From assembly GCA_021734525.1 (NCBI GenBank), contig JAIPIW010000009.1, positions 1 to 35,770 on the forward strand: 35,770 nt of DNA, in the 5' to 3' direction. Origin of the DNA: Candidatus Altimarinota bacterium. GTDB taxonomy: Bacteria > Patescibacteriota > Gracilibacteria > UBA4473. Positions 15,716-24,502 of this stretch are shown here, piece after piece (positions within the stretch are counted from its first letter, which is position 1; each line of letters starts with the position of its first letter). A program made the position numbers and the translations under genes. The notes below the pieces were generated by a model. It was not told where the DNA came from. It saw nothing but the letters and a program-made list of their open reading frames with translations, and searched no databases.

Positions 15716-16987
15716 ATGGCCCATTTTGAAATTCAAGGCGGTGTAAAATTACACGGAGAGATAAGTATTTCTGGAGCAAAGAATGCTGCCTTGCCCATGC
15801 TTTGTGCCGCTCTACTTACTTCTGAAAAATGTGTGTTTAGGAATGTGCCTCGGATTGGAGATGTTGCCACATTGCTGGAAATTTTTCACGAAATTGGTGT
15901 GGAAATATCTGGCGATCCAGACTCCCAAATTGTGGAGGTGCAGGCCAAAGAAGTTGATTTAGAAAAGTTAAAGACTTGTGAGAAAGTTAGAAAACTCAGA
16001 GCCTCTCTTCTAGTATTGGGACCACTCCTTTCTCGTTTTGGAAGAGTGGAAATTTTCCAGCCAGGAGGGTGTATTTTGGGAGCACGGCCGAATTTTATCC
16101 ACTTAGATGGTCTCAAAACTTTAGGAGCAGAACTTTTAAGGGAAGATGAAAAGATTGCCCTCAAATTTGAAGGTAAAAAGTTAGCGAATAGAAGAATATT
16201 ACTATCTGAAGCATCTGTGACCGGAACAGAGAATCTAGCTATTTTTTTGGCAGGAAAAGGAGAGGAGTCAGAAATCTATTTTGCGGCTGCAGAACCGCAT
16301 GTCCGAGCCACCTTGCAAATGCTTCAAAAGATGGGTGCAGATATTGAAGGAATAGGAACGCACTGCTTAAAGATCAAAGGAAATAAGAAACTTAAAGGAG
16401 GAACTTTTGATATTCCACCAGATGGATTACTAGTTGGGACTTATGCGATAGCTTCTACTTTGACTGGCGGAGAATTATTAATTCGTAATGTCGATCATAA
16501 GGAATTATTTTCTTTCTATGGAGCCTTAAAAAGAGTAGGGGGGAGGTTTGATATGGAAGACAGGGCGCTAAGAGTTTATCCAGCCAATAAATTGAGTGCT
16601 ATTCCAAAATTACAAACAGCAATTTTCCCCGGTTTCTCTACGGACCTGCAATCTCCTTTTGGAGTTCTTTTGACGCAGTGCGAAGGAGATTCAGTGGTTT
16701 TTGAAACTCTTTTTGAAAACCGTTTAACCTATTTGCAAGAATTAAAGAAAATGGGTGCCAAAGTGGAAATATTAAATGCTCATCAGGCTAAAATTACTGG
16801 TCCGGTAAAGTTACAAGGAACAGAGATACAGAGTTGGGACTTACGGGCCGGAGCGGCCATGGTTTTGGCCGGACTAGTTGCTGAAGGTACAACAAAGGTA
16901 ACTAACGTGGATTATATAGATCGTGGTTACGAACGTTTTCCGGAGAATTTAGAGAAGTTAGGGGCCAGAATTAAAAGAATTAAGTAG
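15716..16987 (+). CDS. murA: UDP-N-acetylglucosamine 1-carboxyvinyltransferase MurA
   Basis: MurA carries out the first committed step of peptidoglycan synthesis, transferring enolpyruvate from PEP to UDP-GlcNAc in the cytoplasm. The 423 residues match the usual length. Visible family features are the N-terminal SGAKNAALPMLCAALLT (Lys22-Asn23 bind substrate), the loop QPGGCILGARP with the active-site Cys119 (the fosfomycin target; many lineages have Asp here), GLLVGTYAIA, and the C-terminal TDLQSPFG, DLRAGAAMVLAGLVAEG and DYIDRGYERF. It is the only Mur-pathway gene in the window. Confidence 0.96.
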   Translation: MAHFEIQGGVKLHGEISISGAKNAALPMLCAALLTSEKCVFRNVPRIGDVATLLEIFHEIGVEISGDPDSQIVEVQAKEVDLEKLKTCEKVRKLRASLLVLGPLLSRFGRVEIFQPGGCILGARPNFIHLDGLKTLGAELLREDEKIALKFEGKKLANRRILLSEASVTGTENLAIFLAGKGEESEIYFAAAEPHVRATLQMLQKMGADIEGIGTHCLKIKGNKKLKGGTFDIPPDGLLVGTYAIASTLTGGELLIRNVDHKELFSFYGALKRVGGRFDMEDRALRVYPANKLSAIPKLQTAIFPGFSTDLQSPFGVLLTQCEGDSVVFETLFENRLTYLQELKKMGAKVEILNAHQAKITGPVKLQGTEIQSWDLRAGAAMVLAGLVAEGTTKVTNVDYIDRGYERFPENLEKLGARIKRIK

Positions 16988-17012
16988 TTATTGAAAAAAA
17001 TCCAAAAAATAC

Positions 17013-17061
17013 TTGATATTTTATATTAAATTTTGTATAATATTTAATGTAATATTTAATA
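17013..17061 (+). promoter_or_regulatory. Promoter and repeat operator of the Phd/RelE-type pair
   Basis: TTGATA (17013-17018), a 17-nt spacer and a consensus TATAAT (17036-17041). Two tandem 12-bp copies of TAATATTTAATR (17038-17049 and 17050-17061) overlap the -10 and the start region, the usual place for an antitoxin-bound operator. Confidence 0.7.
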
Positions 17062-17070
17062 TAATAAAAA

Positions 17071-17319
17071 ATGCCTGTTATTATCCCAAAATCAGAATTT
17101 CAGAAAAATATAGGAAAAATTTCTCGCAATATGGAAGCCAAGCTTTATATCATTACTGATAATGGTAAAGCTGGTATGGCGGTTTTGCCTTATTTTGAAG
17201 AAGGTGATGATATAATTGCCAACTATCTGGAAAACTATGAGATGTGGGAAAATCGGGAGAAGCTTTGTAAAAAGTATCGCAAGGCCTCGAAGAGTGGGGA
17301 ATCTGATTTTGTTATTTAG
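17071..17319 (+). CDS. Phd/YefM-like antitoxin
   Basis: The 82-residue protein looks like the antitoxin of a type II pair. The N-terminal IIPKSEFQKNIGKISRNMEAKLYIITDNGKAGMAVLPY follows the Phd/YefM DNA-binding fold (short helix, hairpin, GKpxAVL strand). The C-terminal half is charged and helical (NYEMWENREKLCKKYRKA) and would wrap the toxin. It precedes the toxin gene by 3 bp and has a strong promoter with repeat operators, as expected for autoregulation. Confidence 0.8.
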   Translation: MPVIIPKSEFQKNIGKISRNMEAKLYIITDNGKAGMAVLPYFEEGDDIIANYLENYEMWENREKLCKKYRKASKSGESDFVI

Positions 17320-17322
17320 AAT

Positions 17323-17580
17323 ATGAATGTTTTTGTTTTTTCGCCTCCGGCTAAAAAAACTTTTGAGCATTTAGAATTGGATATTCAGCATCGTATTAAG
17401 ACTAAACTTCAGTTTTTAAAAGAGCATCCGGATATTTTTTGCGTTATTCTTCCTCTTGCTCATTTTCCCCCGGCAACACATAAACTTAGAGTAGGGGATT
17501 ATCGTTTGATTTTAGAAAAAGTGGCGGATGAAAGATTTTTAGTTTTGGATATCGGTCATCGTCGAGAAATTTATAAGTAG
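17323..17580 (+). CDS. RelE/ParE-superfamily toxin
   Basis: The 85-residue protein has the RelE/ParE fold pattern: VFVFSPPAKKTFEHL at the N-terminus, a helical hairpin, then HKLRVGDYRLILE and FLVLDIGHRREIYK, the hallmark K-R-x-G-x-Y-R and the GHRxxxY end. RelE-type members cut mRNA at the ribosome and ParE-type members act on gyrase. The terminal H-R-R-x-I-Y is typical of RelE-type members, but the target is not certain. It forms one operon with the antitoxin. Confidence 0.85.
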   Translation: MNVFVFSPPAKKTFEHLELDIQHRIKTKLQFLKEHPDIFCVILPLAHFPPATHKLRVGDYRLILEKVADERFLVLDIGHRREIYK

Positions 17581-17606
17581 TTTTTTCTATTCGAAAGGAT
17601 TTTTGT

Positions 17607-17634
17607 TTGACAAAAAATAAGAATTTCATACTCT
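17607..17634 (+). promoter_or_regulatory. Promoter for rpmA
   Basis: A perfect TTGACA, a 16-nt spacer and TACTCT, 21 nt before the L27 start. Confidence 0.5.
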
Positions 17635-17655
17635 CTGCGAGCTTTATAAACTAAC

Positions 17656-17934
17656 ATGGCACACAAAAAAGCCGGTGGATCGTCCAAAAATAATAGAGAC
17701 TCGCAATCCAAAAGACGTGGAGTGAAACGTTTTGGTGGACAGCAAGTAGCGGCTGGAGAAATTATTGTGCGTCAAAAAGGAACTAAATTCCGTCCGGGAG
17801 AAAATGTTGGAATGGGAAAAGATTTTACTTTGTTTGCTGAAAAAACAGGTAAAGTTTCTTTTACTGAAAAAGCAGTTACCAGATTTGATGGACGCCGGTA
17901 TGAAAAGAAGTTTGTGAACATTAAGACGGCGTAA
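17656..17934 (+). CDS. rpmA: 50S ribosomal protein L27
   Basis: The 92-residue protein is L27, whose N-terminal arm reaches the peptidyl transferase centre. The start [29 protein letters not shown] is the family signature, followed by [28 protein letters not shown]. There is no cleavable N-terminal extension of the Firmicutes type. The usual partner L21 is not adjacent; the gene stands alone behind its own promoter, after the toxin-antitoxin pair. Confidence 0.97.
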   Translation: MAHKKAGGSSKNNRDSQSKRRGVKRFGGQQVAAGEIIVRQKGTKFRPGENVGMGKDFTLFAEKTGKVSFTEKAVTRFDGRRYEKKFVNIKTA

Positions 17935-17984
17935 ATATCAGGAAATCTAGATTCATAAAAGGTGAGTTAAGCTTTTTTTGTATT

Positions 17985-18012
17985 TTGCAAAATCTATCTT
18001 CTCCGTCATAAT
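17985..18012 (+). promoter_or_regulatory. Possible leaderless promoter for the 18020 gene
   Basis: TTGCAA, a 16-nt spacer, CATAAT ending 7 nt before the ATG at 18020, the same geometry as the tkt, dnaN and CorC-type promoters. Confidence 0.45.
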
Positions 18013-18019
18013 TCCTATG

Positions 18020-18607
18020 ATGGTACAAGAGTCGACGGCAAATTTAGATGATTTAATGCTCGGAAACGTGGGGGAGGAGGTTAGTGAATCAGATGAGCAA
18101 TTTGCAGTTCGATTGGCTGCTGCGCAAGCTAAATTGGCCAAAATTGCCAAAGACGAAGGTCAAGCCAAGAACTTTGATGATAAACTAGCTAAGATTATTC
18201 CTCGTCTTTCTCCGCATACCTTGAAGCTAGTAGTTTTTCTGATTGACCACGATATTCCAAGTCTTACGGTTCTAGCCATTATTGCTTTAGAATCAGATGA
18301 AGCAGCTAAGATTTGTCACGGAGAGTTTTATAAATTTATTTCCGAACCAGCTGATTTCTCTACGGTAAAATTAGCCAAAAAGTTAGAAGAGAAGATGTCA
18401 TTTTGGTGGACTTTTATTTTAGCTGCTAATCAGATATCTATGACCACAAAATTAGAAGAACTAAAGAAAAATGCCTCCTTTACAGAGTTTTTTTCTTTAG
18501 AAATTATTGAAATGGTGAAGAGGTTTATAGTCATAAATAAAGTAGAAGAATTTAATAAATTAGCTTTGGAGAAAGCTTTGGAGAAATATCAGAAAGATCT
18601 TTTCTAA
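18020..18607 (+). CDS. Unrecognised soluble helical protein
   Basis: No family recognised. There are 195 residues from the ATG at 18020; ATG 18017 is equally possible and a TTG at 17978 less so. The sequence begins with an acidic stretch (LDDLMLGNVGEEVSESDEQ), then a helical segment (FAVRLAAAQAKLAKIAKDEG). The rest is mainly amphipathic helices (PHTLKLVVFLIDHDIPSLTVLAIIALESDEAAKIC; LAKKLEEKMSFWWTFILAANQ; FSLEIIEMVKRFIVINKVEEFNKLALEKALEKY). There is no signal peptide or clear TM. It ends 19 bp from the convergent CorC-type gene, with no terminator visible between them. Confidence 0.65.
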   Translation: MVQESTANLDDLMLGNVGEEVSESDEQFAVRLAAAQAKLAKIAKDEGQAKNFDDKLAKIIPRLSPHTLKLVVFLIDHDIPSLTVLAIIALESDEAAKICHGEFYKFISEPADFSTVKLAKKLEEKMSFWWTFILAANQISMTTKLEELKKNASFTEFFSLEIIEMVKRFIVINKVEEFNKLALEKALEKYQKDLF

Positions 18608-18626
18608 ATTGGAAAGAAATTATTTG

Positions 18627-19934
18627 TTATTTAATTTCTACCTCCACGTTTTTGATTTGTTCTCCATCAACTTCTTTAATTTGGAAAGATAAAGTTATTT
18701 CGTCGTTTTTTATTTCAATAGTTTCTTTGCTTACGGGAAAGTGTTCTAATTTTTTTAATAAGAAATAACTGACGCTACGGTTCTCTTCTGTAAGTTTCCA
18801 AGGGAAATTTTCAATCTTTAATTTCATCTTTTCTCTTAAAAAGTTTTCGATATGTTCTAGTTCTGTTTCTGCACTACAGATAATTTTATTCTTTCCAATA
18901 CGACGAATTGAGAATTCTTCTCCATCCGATTCGTCACGAATTTCACCAAATATTTCTTCTAAGATGTCTTCTAGAGTGATAAGTCCAATAAGACCACCAT
19001 ATTCATCATAAATTAAGGCTAAGTGGGTTTTTTCTGCTTGAAAACTTTCTAGTAAAGTATCAATTTTAGTTGTTAGGGGGACACGTAAAGGTTGAAGGAG
19101 AGAGGTATTAGCTACTTTCTTGTTAGCAAAATTCCCCTGAGACATTTCTTTTAGCAGGGTTCTGACGGTGAGAATTCCAATGATTTCATCAAGATTTTGG
19201 TGGTAAATAGGAATACGGGAATAAGCTTCTTCGGAGATGTGTTTTAGGGATTCTTCTATAGGCGTATCATCTGGAAGAGCAAACATTTTTGATCGAGGGG
19301 TCATGATTTGTTCTACCGAATGTTGGTCAAATTCTAAGATTTTTTCGACTAATTTTTTTTCTCCAGTTTCTATCTTTCCTTCTTGTTCTGAAAGTTCTAC
19401 GGCGGCCTTTAGTTCTTCCTCAGTTAAACTTCTTTTAATTTCACTATTTCCAGAAAATTTTCTCACTAGTAGGGATAAGGGAGTGACAACAGGGAAAAGA
19501 ATGACTTGTAAGGAGTGCAGAATTGGAGCACAAAAAAGAGCAAATTTAATAGGATTACGGTGAGCTAAAGATTTAGGAGTAATTTCTCCAAATAGTAGAA
19601 TTAAAAGAGTCATTACCCCGGTCACAATTCCAACAACCATTCCTGTTTTTTCCTCAAATCCTAATTTTATAGCGGTATTTATGGCAATAAGGGTTGCTAA
19701 AGATGCAGAAGCAATATTAACCACATTGTTCCCAACTAAAATTGTTACGAGTAGTCTGTTGGGTTTGGATTTGAGGAGTTCTAGTTTAGCAATGCGCTGT
19801 TTTTGTTTGCGGGAAGAAGTGTTTTTTCGCAGAGCGTGTATTTTTTCGGCACTTAAGGAAAAAAGAGCAATTTCTGCGCCAGAGAAAAAACCAGAAAGGA
19901 TTAACAAGATGATTAATAAGATAATTTCATTCAT
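18627..19934 (-). CDS. CorC/HlyC-family membrane protein (DUF21-CBS-transporter-associated domain)
   Basis: The 435-residue protein has the three-part layout of the HlyC/CorC family. A DUF21 membrane domain (about 1-185) starts with LLIILLILSGFFSGAEIALFSLS and has the loop GEITPKSLAHRNP. A CBS pair (about 200-335) includes IMTPRSKMFALPDDTPIEESL, YSRIPIYHQNLDEIIGILTV and LALIYDEYGGLIGLITLEDILEEIFGEI. A C-terminal CorC_HlyC domain closes it. Relatives include magnesium and cobalt transport proteins (CorC, MpfA, CNNM); transport of divalent cations, probably Mg2+, is inferred. A promoter with a -10 box 7 nt before the ATG suggests a leaderless mRNA. Confidence 0.92.
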   Translation of the reverse strand: MNEIILLIILLILSGFFSGAEIALFSLSAEKIHALRKNTSSRKQKQRIAKLELLKSKPNRLLVTILVGNNVVNIASASLATLIAINTAIKLGFEEKTGMVVGIVTGVMTLLILLFGEITPKSLAHRNPIKFALFCAPILHSLQVILFPVVTPLSLLVRKFSGNSEIKRSLTEEELKAAVELSEQEGKIETGEKKLVEKILEFDQHSVEQIMTPRSKMFALPDDTPIEESLKHISEEAYSRIPIYHQNLDEIIGILTVRTLLKEMSQGNFANKKVANTSLLQPLRVPLTTKIDTLLESFQAEKTHLALIYDEYGGLIGLITLEDILEEIFGEIRDESDGEEFSIRRIGKNKIICSAETELEHIENFLREKMKLKIENFPWKLTEENRSVSYFLLKKLEHFPVSKETIEIKNDEITLSFQIKEVDGEQIKNVEVEIK

Positions 19935-19941
19935 TTTCCTG

Positions 19942-19969
19942 ATTTTAATGTGTAAATCTGTGGAGTCAA
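19942..19969 (-). promoter_or_regulatory. Leaderless promoter for the CorC-type gene
   Basis: On the minus strand: TTGACT (19969-19964), a 16-nt spacer and TAAAAT (19947-19942), with 7 nt to the ATG at 19934. Confidence 0.65.
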
Positions 19970-20029
19970 AAACAAGTGAATAAGTATAAAATTACTTTGT
20001 CATTATAGAAAAAAATACCAAAAAATCTT

Positions 20030-20056
20030 TTGACAACTTACAATTTGGTGTACAAT
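20030..20056 (+). promoter_or_regulatory. Leaderless promoter for dnaN
   Basis: TTGACA, a 15-nt spacer, TACAAT ending 7 nt before the ATG. The short spacer is a little tight; a shifted -10 (CAATTT) would give 17 nt. Confidence 0.6.
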
Positions 20057-20063
20057 TTTACCG

Positions 20064-21167
20064 ATGAAGTTAGTTATCTCCCAGGAGGCGCTTTTGGAAA
20101 GCTTAAAAATTGTCTCACGAGCCGTATCTGGTCAAAACACTTTACCAGTGCTTGGTAATATTTTAATCAAAGCTCAAGGTAAGAAAGTCTATTTTGCGGC
20201 TACTAATTTAGAAATATCTATTTCTACTTCTACTGAGGCCACTGTGAAAAATGAAGGAGCAATTACTGTACCGGCCAAAATTTTGACTTCGTATACTTCA
20301 CTACTTGGTAAAGCAGAAGAAGTAGAGTTATCAGCCACAGCTGGTACTACCCTAGAGATTAAATCCAAGAGTTCTAAAACTAAAATTAAAGGAATTGCTG
20401 CCGATGAATTCCCAGCTATTGCCCGAGTAGAAGGTGGTACGAAGTTAGACCTAGACGGTAAAGAATTCCGAGAAGCGGTAAATGAGGTTGCCTTTGCTGC
20501 CCAAGAAAATTCTTCTAGGCCGATACTCTCAGGAGTATTCTTTAAAACAGAAAAAACAGAACTTAGAATGGCTGCTACCGACTCTTACCGTTTAAGTGAA
20601 AAGGTTTTGAAATTAAAAACTGCTACAGCAGAAACTTCTTGTGTGATTCCGGTGCGAGCTGTTTTTGAAGCAGATCGATTAGCCGGTAGTTCAGATGGTA
20701 TCGGTGTGGCAATTTCAGAAAATCAAGTAATGTTTACTGTTAAAGGAACAGAGCTTACTTCTCGTCTAATTGAAGGACAATTTCCAGATTATCAGCAGAT
20801 TATTCCCAAGAAAAGTTCTACTTCTGCAGAGATAGATCGAGAAGAATTCGAACTAGCGGTACGCAGAGTTTCTATTTTCGCCAAGGAAAATAACCAGCAC
20901 ATGAAGTTAGAGTTTCTGAATGACAATACTTTGACAGTTTCCACTGATGCCACAGAGATTGGAGAAGAAAAGACTACTATTGCAGTTAAGATAACTGGTA
21001 GTACTAACGTTATCGCTCTTAATGCCGATTACGTCTTGGATGTTTTAGGAGCTATGAATAGTGAAGATAAAATAAAAATGGAATTAGAAGGCAAGATGAA
21101 TCCGGCGGTTATTAAACCAGTTAAAGGAAACAGTTTCATTCATCTGATCATGCCTCTTAAAATGTAG
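20064..21167 (+). CDS. dnaN: DNA polymerase III beta subunit (sliding clamp)
   Basis: The 367-residue protein has the standard length and three repeated clamp domains. The N-terminal MKLVISQEALLESLKIVSRAVSGQNTLPVLGNILIKA is the clamp signature; RPILSGVFF and AATDSYRLSEK in the middle domain and the last residues SFIHLIMPLKM are typical. As a dimeric ring it tethers the polymerase to DNA. In many bacteria dnaN follows dnaA; here mfd and a toxin-antitoxin pair lie between them and dnaA points the other way. A strong terminator follows immediately. Confidence 0.97.
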   Translation: MKLVISQEALLESLKIVSRAVSGQNTLPVLGNILIKAQGKKVYFAATNLEISISTSTEATVKNEGAITVPAKILTSYTSLLGKAEEVELSATAGTTLEIKSKSSKTKIKGIAADEFPAIARVEGGTKLDLDGKEFREAVNEVAFAAQENSSRPILSGVFFKTEKTELRMAATDSYRLSEKVLKLKTATAETSCVIPVRAVFEADRLAGSSDGIGVAISENQVMFTVKGTELTSRLIEGQFPDYQQIIPKKSSTSAEIDREEFELAVRRVSIFAKENNQHMKLEFLNDNTLTVSTDATEIGEEKTTIAVKITGSTNVIALNADYVLDVLGAMNSEDKIKMELEGKMNPAVIKPVKGNSFIHLIMPLKM

Positions 21168-21207
21168 GAATTCCCGCTCGACCTCCCCCCTTTTCGAGCG
21201 GGAATTC
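21168..21207 (+). terminator. Strong hairpin terminator after dnaN
   Basis: GAATTCCCGCTCG pairs base for base with CGAGCGGGAATTC (13 bp) around a C/T-rich loop, starting on the base after the dnaN stop. The T tract after it is short. Confidence 0.8.
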
Positions 21208-21250
21208 TTCCATTCTAAGTAGTGGAACATAAATTTTTTGTGTGCAATTA

Positions 21251-24200
21251 ATGACCGAAGCCGACAAACTTAAGTTGCCATTTCAACTTGATTTGGCAGA
21301 ACAAATCGCTCTCCTAGAAGAAACCAAAAATTTGACCTTGGTAAATCTTGGTAATATGCCAGCCAAGTCTTTTGTTATATCCCAGATTTTAGCGAAGACC
21401 AATTTTCAAAACATCTTTTGGGCATCTACCGATGAAAAAGCTGACCAGATTTTCTCTTCGGCGGAGCTGTTTTTTGATGGACATGTCCATCTAGTTCCGG
21501 AAGTAGTTACTACGGCTAAATTTTACGAACTACGAGATCTACTAGCTGAAGAAAAAAATGTCTTGTTTCTTTTTGAAGATTTAGAAAAAGTTTTAGAACA
21601 AAATTTCCCTACCAAGGCAGATATCGAAGCAGATAAGATTGTGCTCAAGAAGGGTGAAAAGATTCAGATTTTTACCCTCTTTGAACAACTAGAGTCACTA
21701 GGATATCGTTCAGCAGAGGATCAGTTAATGAATTCGGGAGAGTTTGTCCGCAAAGGAGAAACTCTTTTTGTGTATCCAGAAAACTACCCCTGTCCGTTCC
21801 GGATAGTTCTCAATGGTAATCAAATAGAAGACATAGATGTTTTTATACAAGTTGAACAAAAAAAGTGTTCAATAGTTAATAAGAAAGATATTCTTAAGAA
21901 TGGAGAGCTAGAGATTTACCCGGTCCGTTTTGATCGAGAACTTACGGGGAAGTTTGTCGATTTAATTGAAGGAACTAAGGATACCCTTTTTATTTCTGAT
22001 GATCTAGATTCAGATCTTTGTCCAAATGGTGATTTCTTCCAAGTAAAATTCACTACTTTTCCAGGAGAAAATGAAAAGTTTTTTCATCTGAACTTCTTTT
22101 CTGTTTTGCCTTTCTATACCGTACCAGATTTTGTTTTAGATATTAAGGAGAGACTACGCAGAGGTTTTGACATTGTATTAATGACTAAGAAGTTTGACGA
22201 AATTACCCGTATTTTTCGAGAAGAGAATGTGATGTTTACGGAAAACTTAGAAGATAAGACTCCATCCACGGTTAAGATCGTCAAAGCAGAAAAAGATGTC
22301 TTCTTGCCTCATTCTTTCCAAAACAATACCAGAAATCTCTTCTTTTTGACGGATCGAGAAATATTTAAGTTTCAACGTTCTTCCCAACAAAAAAGAGCCG
22401 TAGCTGGTGTAAATCTAGACTTAATGACTTCCCTTAAACCAGGGAACTTTGTTGTGCATGTTGATCATGGATTGGCTAAGTTTGATGGTATTGTGCGTCG
22501 AGATTTAGGAGAAAATTTTGGGGGAGTAAGGGAATACTTGAAGTTAGAATATGCTGGGAATGATAAGCTTTTTGTGCCAGTAGAATCGGCAGAAAAAGTC
22601 ACTAAGTTTATTGGTGATGAAGACCCAGTGTTACATAAGTTAGGATCTTCAGAATGGTCTAATGCTCAGAAGAAACTCAAAGTAGAGGCAGAACGAATTG
22701 CGAAAGACCTTCTCAAATTGTATGCCGCCAGAGAGATGGCCAAGGGGCATAAATTTGCGGAAGATGATGAAATGATGAAGGATTTTTGTGCTAGTTTTCC
22801 TTACGAACTAACTCCAGGACAAAGTCAAACTTGGTTCGATGTCCAACGAGACATGGAGTCAGAAAGAACTACAGATAGACTAGTTTGTGGAGATGTTGGA
22901 TTCGGAAAAACAGAAATTGCCATGCGAGCAGCTTTTAAGTGTTTTCGGTCGGGAAAACAGGCGGCAATCCTAGCTCCTATTACGATTCTGGCAGAACAAC
23001 ACTTTCAATCCTTTAAGAAGCGTATTGCTGGTAAGGATTATAATGTCCGCATAGAATTACTTTCTAGATTTCAGTCACCAGCACAACAAAAAAAGATTGT
23101 CTCGGATATAGAACACGGACTGGTGGATATTGTTATTGGAACCCATCGTATCTTGTCAGAGGATATTAAATTCAAGAATTTAGGAGTTATTGTTATTGAC
23201 GAAGAACAGCGGTTTGGGGTTAAACAGAAAGAGAAATTAAAAGAGTTACGGGCGGAAGTGGACATTATTACCATGACTGCTACTCCAATTCCAAGGACTC
23301 TTAATATGTCCCTTAATAAATTAAAGGATATTTCGACTATCACCACTCCTCCCCCGGGCAGATTACCAGTGGTGACGGAAGTCAGAAAATATAATCTTAA
23401 TTTAATTAGAGAAAGAATTTTGTTGGAACTGGAAAGAAAGGGGCAAGTCTATTTCTTACATAATCAAGTGCAAACCATTGAAGCTCAAGCAGAACAAATG
23501 AGAGTTCTTATCCCAGAAGCTAGATTTATTGTCGCTCACGGACAGTTATCTCCCTCGGAACTAGAAGAACGAGTTAGGAAGTTTAAAAATGGAGAAGCAG
23601 ATGTCTTAATTGCTTCGACTATCATTGAAAACGGGATAGATCTTCCCAACGCTAACACTTTACTAGTTAATAGAGCTGAGAAATTTGGTTTAGCACAGCT
23701 CTACCAATTAAGAGGACGAGTAGGACGATCTAGAACGCAAGCCTACGCCTATTTCTTGTACCACGGACAGAAGTTGGAGTTAGAGGCTAAAAAACGTCTC
23801 AGGGCGATTGTAGAAGCTTCAGAACTTGGTTCTGGATTCCAGATTGCGATGAGGGACCTAGAAATTAGGGGCGCGGGAGAAGTTCTGGGAGTTTCCCAGT
23901 CTGGAACAATTAAAACGGTTGGAGTTTCTCACTTTATGAGACTACTTAATAAAACAGTAGAAGAAATGAAGAGTGGGGAAGTAGCTACTGGTATCAAAGA
24001 AGAGGAAACAATTACGGTAGAGATTCCGTTATCTGCCTATATTCCTCCATCTTTCATTCCGAACTCAGAAGAAAAAATCCAGGTATATAAGGAATTAGCT
24101 TCCGCAGAAAACAGTAAAGCTTTGGATGAGTTTAGGCACGACTTACGAGAAGACTATGGAAGTTTGCCACGCGAAGTAGAAAACCTATGTAAGGTTATCT

Positions 24201-24469
24201 CACTCAAGATGTTACTGCGAGAAGTTAATATTTCTGGGGTAAAGATTCACCGTTCTACCCATAAAGATTATGAGATAGTACTACGGATGGGAGGAGAATT
24301 TACACCCGATCAAGTGTTCGGTCTGGTAAAAAACTCCAAAGAGAAATGGGTTATTACAGCCCAAGCACTAAAGCTTTCTCGTGAAAAACTACCCGTTACT
24401 TGGTATGAGGACTTAGTGAAAGAAATTGGGTATTTAAAACTACCAAAGAAGGTGGAAAAGAAAGATTGA
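21251..24469 (+). CDS. mfd: Transcription-repair coupling factor Mfd
   Basis: Mfd pushes stalled RNA polymerase off damaged DNA and recruits UvrA. The chain is 1072 residues from the ATG at 21251; a GTG at 21242 would add three. A UvrB-like N-terminal part is followed by the RNA-polymerase-interacting/CarD-like segment GNFVVHVDHGLAKFDGI...DKLFVPVESAEKVTKF, then a RecG-like translocase: GDVGFGKTEIAMRAAF (Walker A), VIDEEQRFGVKQKEKLK (DEEQ box), TMTATPIPRTLNMSL, IIENGIDLPNANTLLV and GRVGRSRTQAYAYFLY. The C-terminal TRCF domain closes the protein. The N-terminal region is divergent and a little short. A TGAACA-N7-TGTTCA dyad sits inside the gene at 21852-21873, encoding VEQKKCSI. Confidence 0.95.
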   Translation: MTEADKLKLPFQLDLAEQIALLEETKNLTLVNLGNMPAKSFVISQILAKTNFQNIFWASTDEKADQIFSSAELFFDGHVHLVPEVVTTAKFYELRDLLAEEKNVLFLFEDLEKVLEQNFPTKADIEADKIVLKKGEKIQIFTLFEQLESLGYRSAEDQLMNSGEFVRKGETLFVYPENYPCPFRIVLNGNQIEDIDVFIQVEQKKCSIVNKKDILKNGELEIYPVRFDRELTGKFVDLIEGTKDTLFISDDLDSDLCPNGDFFQVKFTTFPGENEKFFHLNFFSVLPFYTVPDFVLDIKERLRRGFDIVLMTKKFDEITRIFREENVMFTENLEDKTPSTVKIVKAEKDVFLPHSFQNNTRNLFFLTDREIFKFQRSSQQKRAVAGVNLDLMTSLKPGNFVVHVDHGLAKFDGIVRRDLGENFGGVREYLKLEYAGNDKLFVPVESAEKVTKFIGDEDPVLHKLGSSEWSNAQKKLKVEAERIAKDLLKLYAAREMAKGHKFAEDDEMMKDFCASFPYELTPGQSQTWFDVQRDMESERTTDRLVCGDVGFGKTEIAMRAAFKCFRSGKQAAILAPITILAEQHFQSFKKRIAGKDYNVRIELLSRFQSPAQQKKIVSDIEHGLVDIVIGTHRILSEDIKFKNLGVIVIDEEQRFGVKQKEKLKELRAEVDIITMTATPIPRTLNMSLNKLKDISTITTPPPGRLPVVTEVRKYNLNLIRERILLELERKGQVYFLHNQVQTIEAQAEQMRVLIPEARFIVAHGQLSPSELEERVRKFKNGEADVLIASTIIENGIDLPNANTLLVNRAEKFGLAQLYQLRGRVGRSRTQAYAYFLYHGQKLELEAKKRLRAIVEASELGSGFQIAMRDLEIRGAGEVLGVSQSGTIKTVGVSHFMRLLNKTVEEMKSGEVATGIKEEETITVEIPLSAYIPPSFIPNSEEKIQVYKELASAENSKALDEFRHDLREDYGSLPREVENLCKVISLKMLLREVNISGVKIHRSTHKDYEIVLRMGGEFTPDQVFGLVKNSKEKWVITAQALKLSREKLPVTWYEDLVKEIGYLKLPKKVEKKD
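21852..21873. repeat. TGAACA-N7-TGTTCA dyad inside mfd
   Basis: Identical over 22 bp to the copy at 15322, in a different reading frame. The bases after it (AATAGT) also match the intergenic copy at 3379. Confidence 0.75.
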
Positions 24470-24493
24470 CAGGAATTTATTAGAAAATAAGAT
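24466..24493 (+). promoter_or_regulatory. Promoter for hicB-hicA
   Basis: A perfect TTGACA overlapping the mfd stop codon, a 16-nt spacer and TAAGAT ending 9 nt before the HicB ATG. Confidence 0.6.
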
Positions 24494-24502
24494 TTCATTG
24501 CA

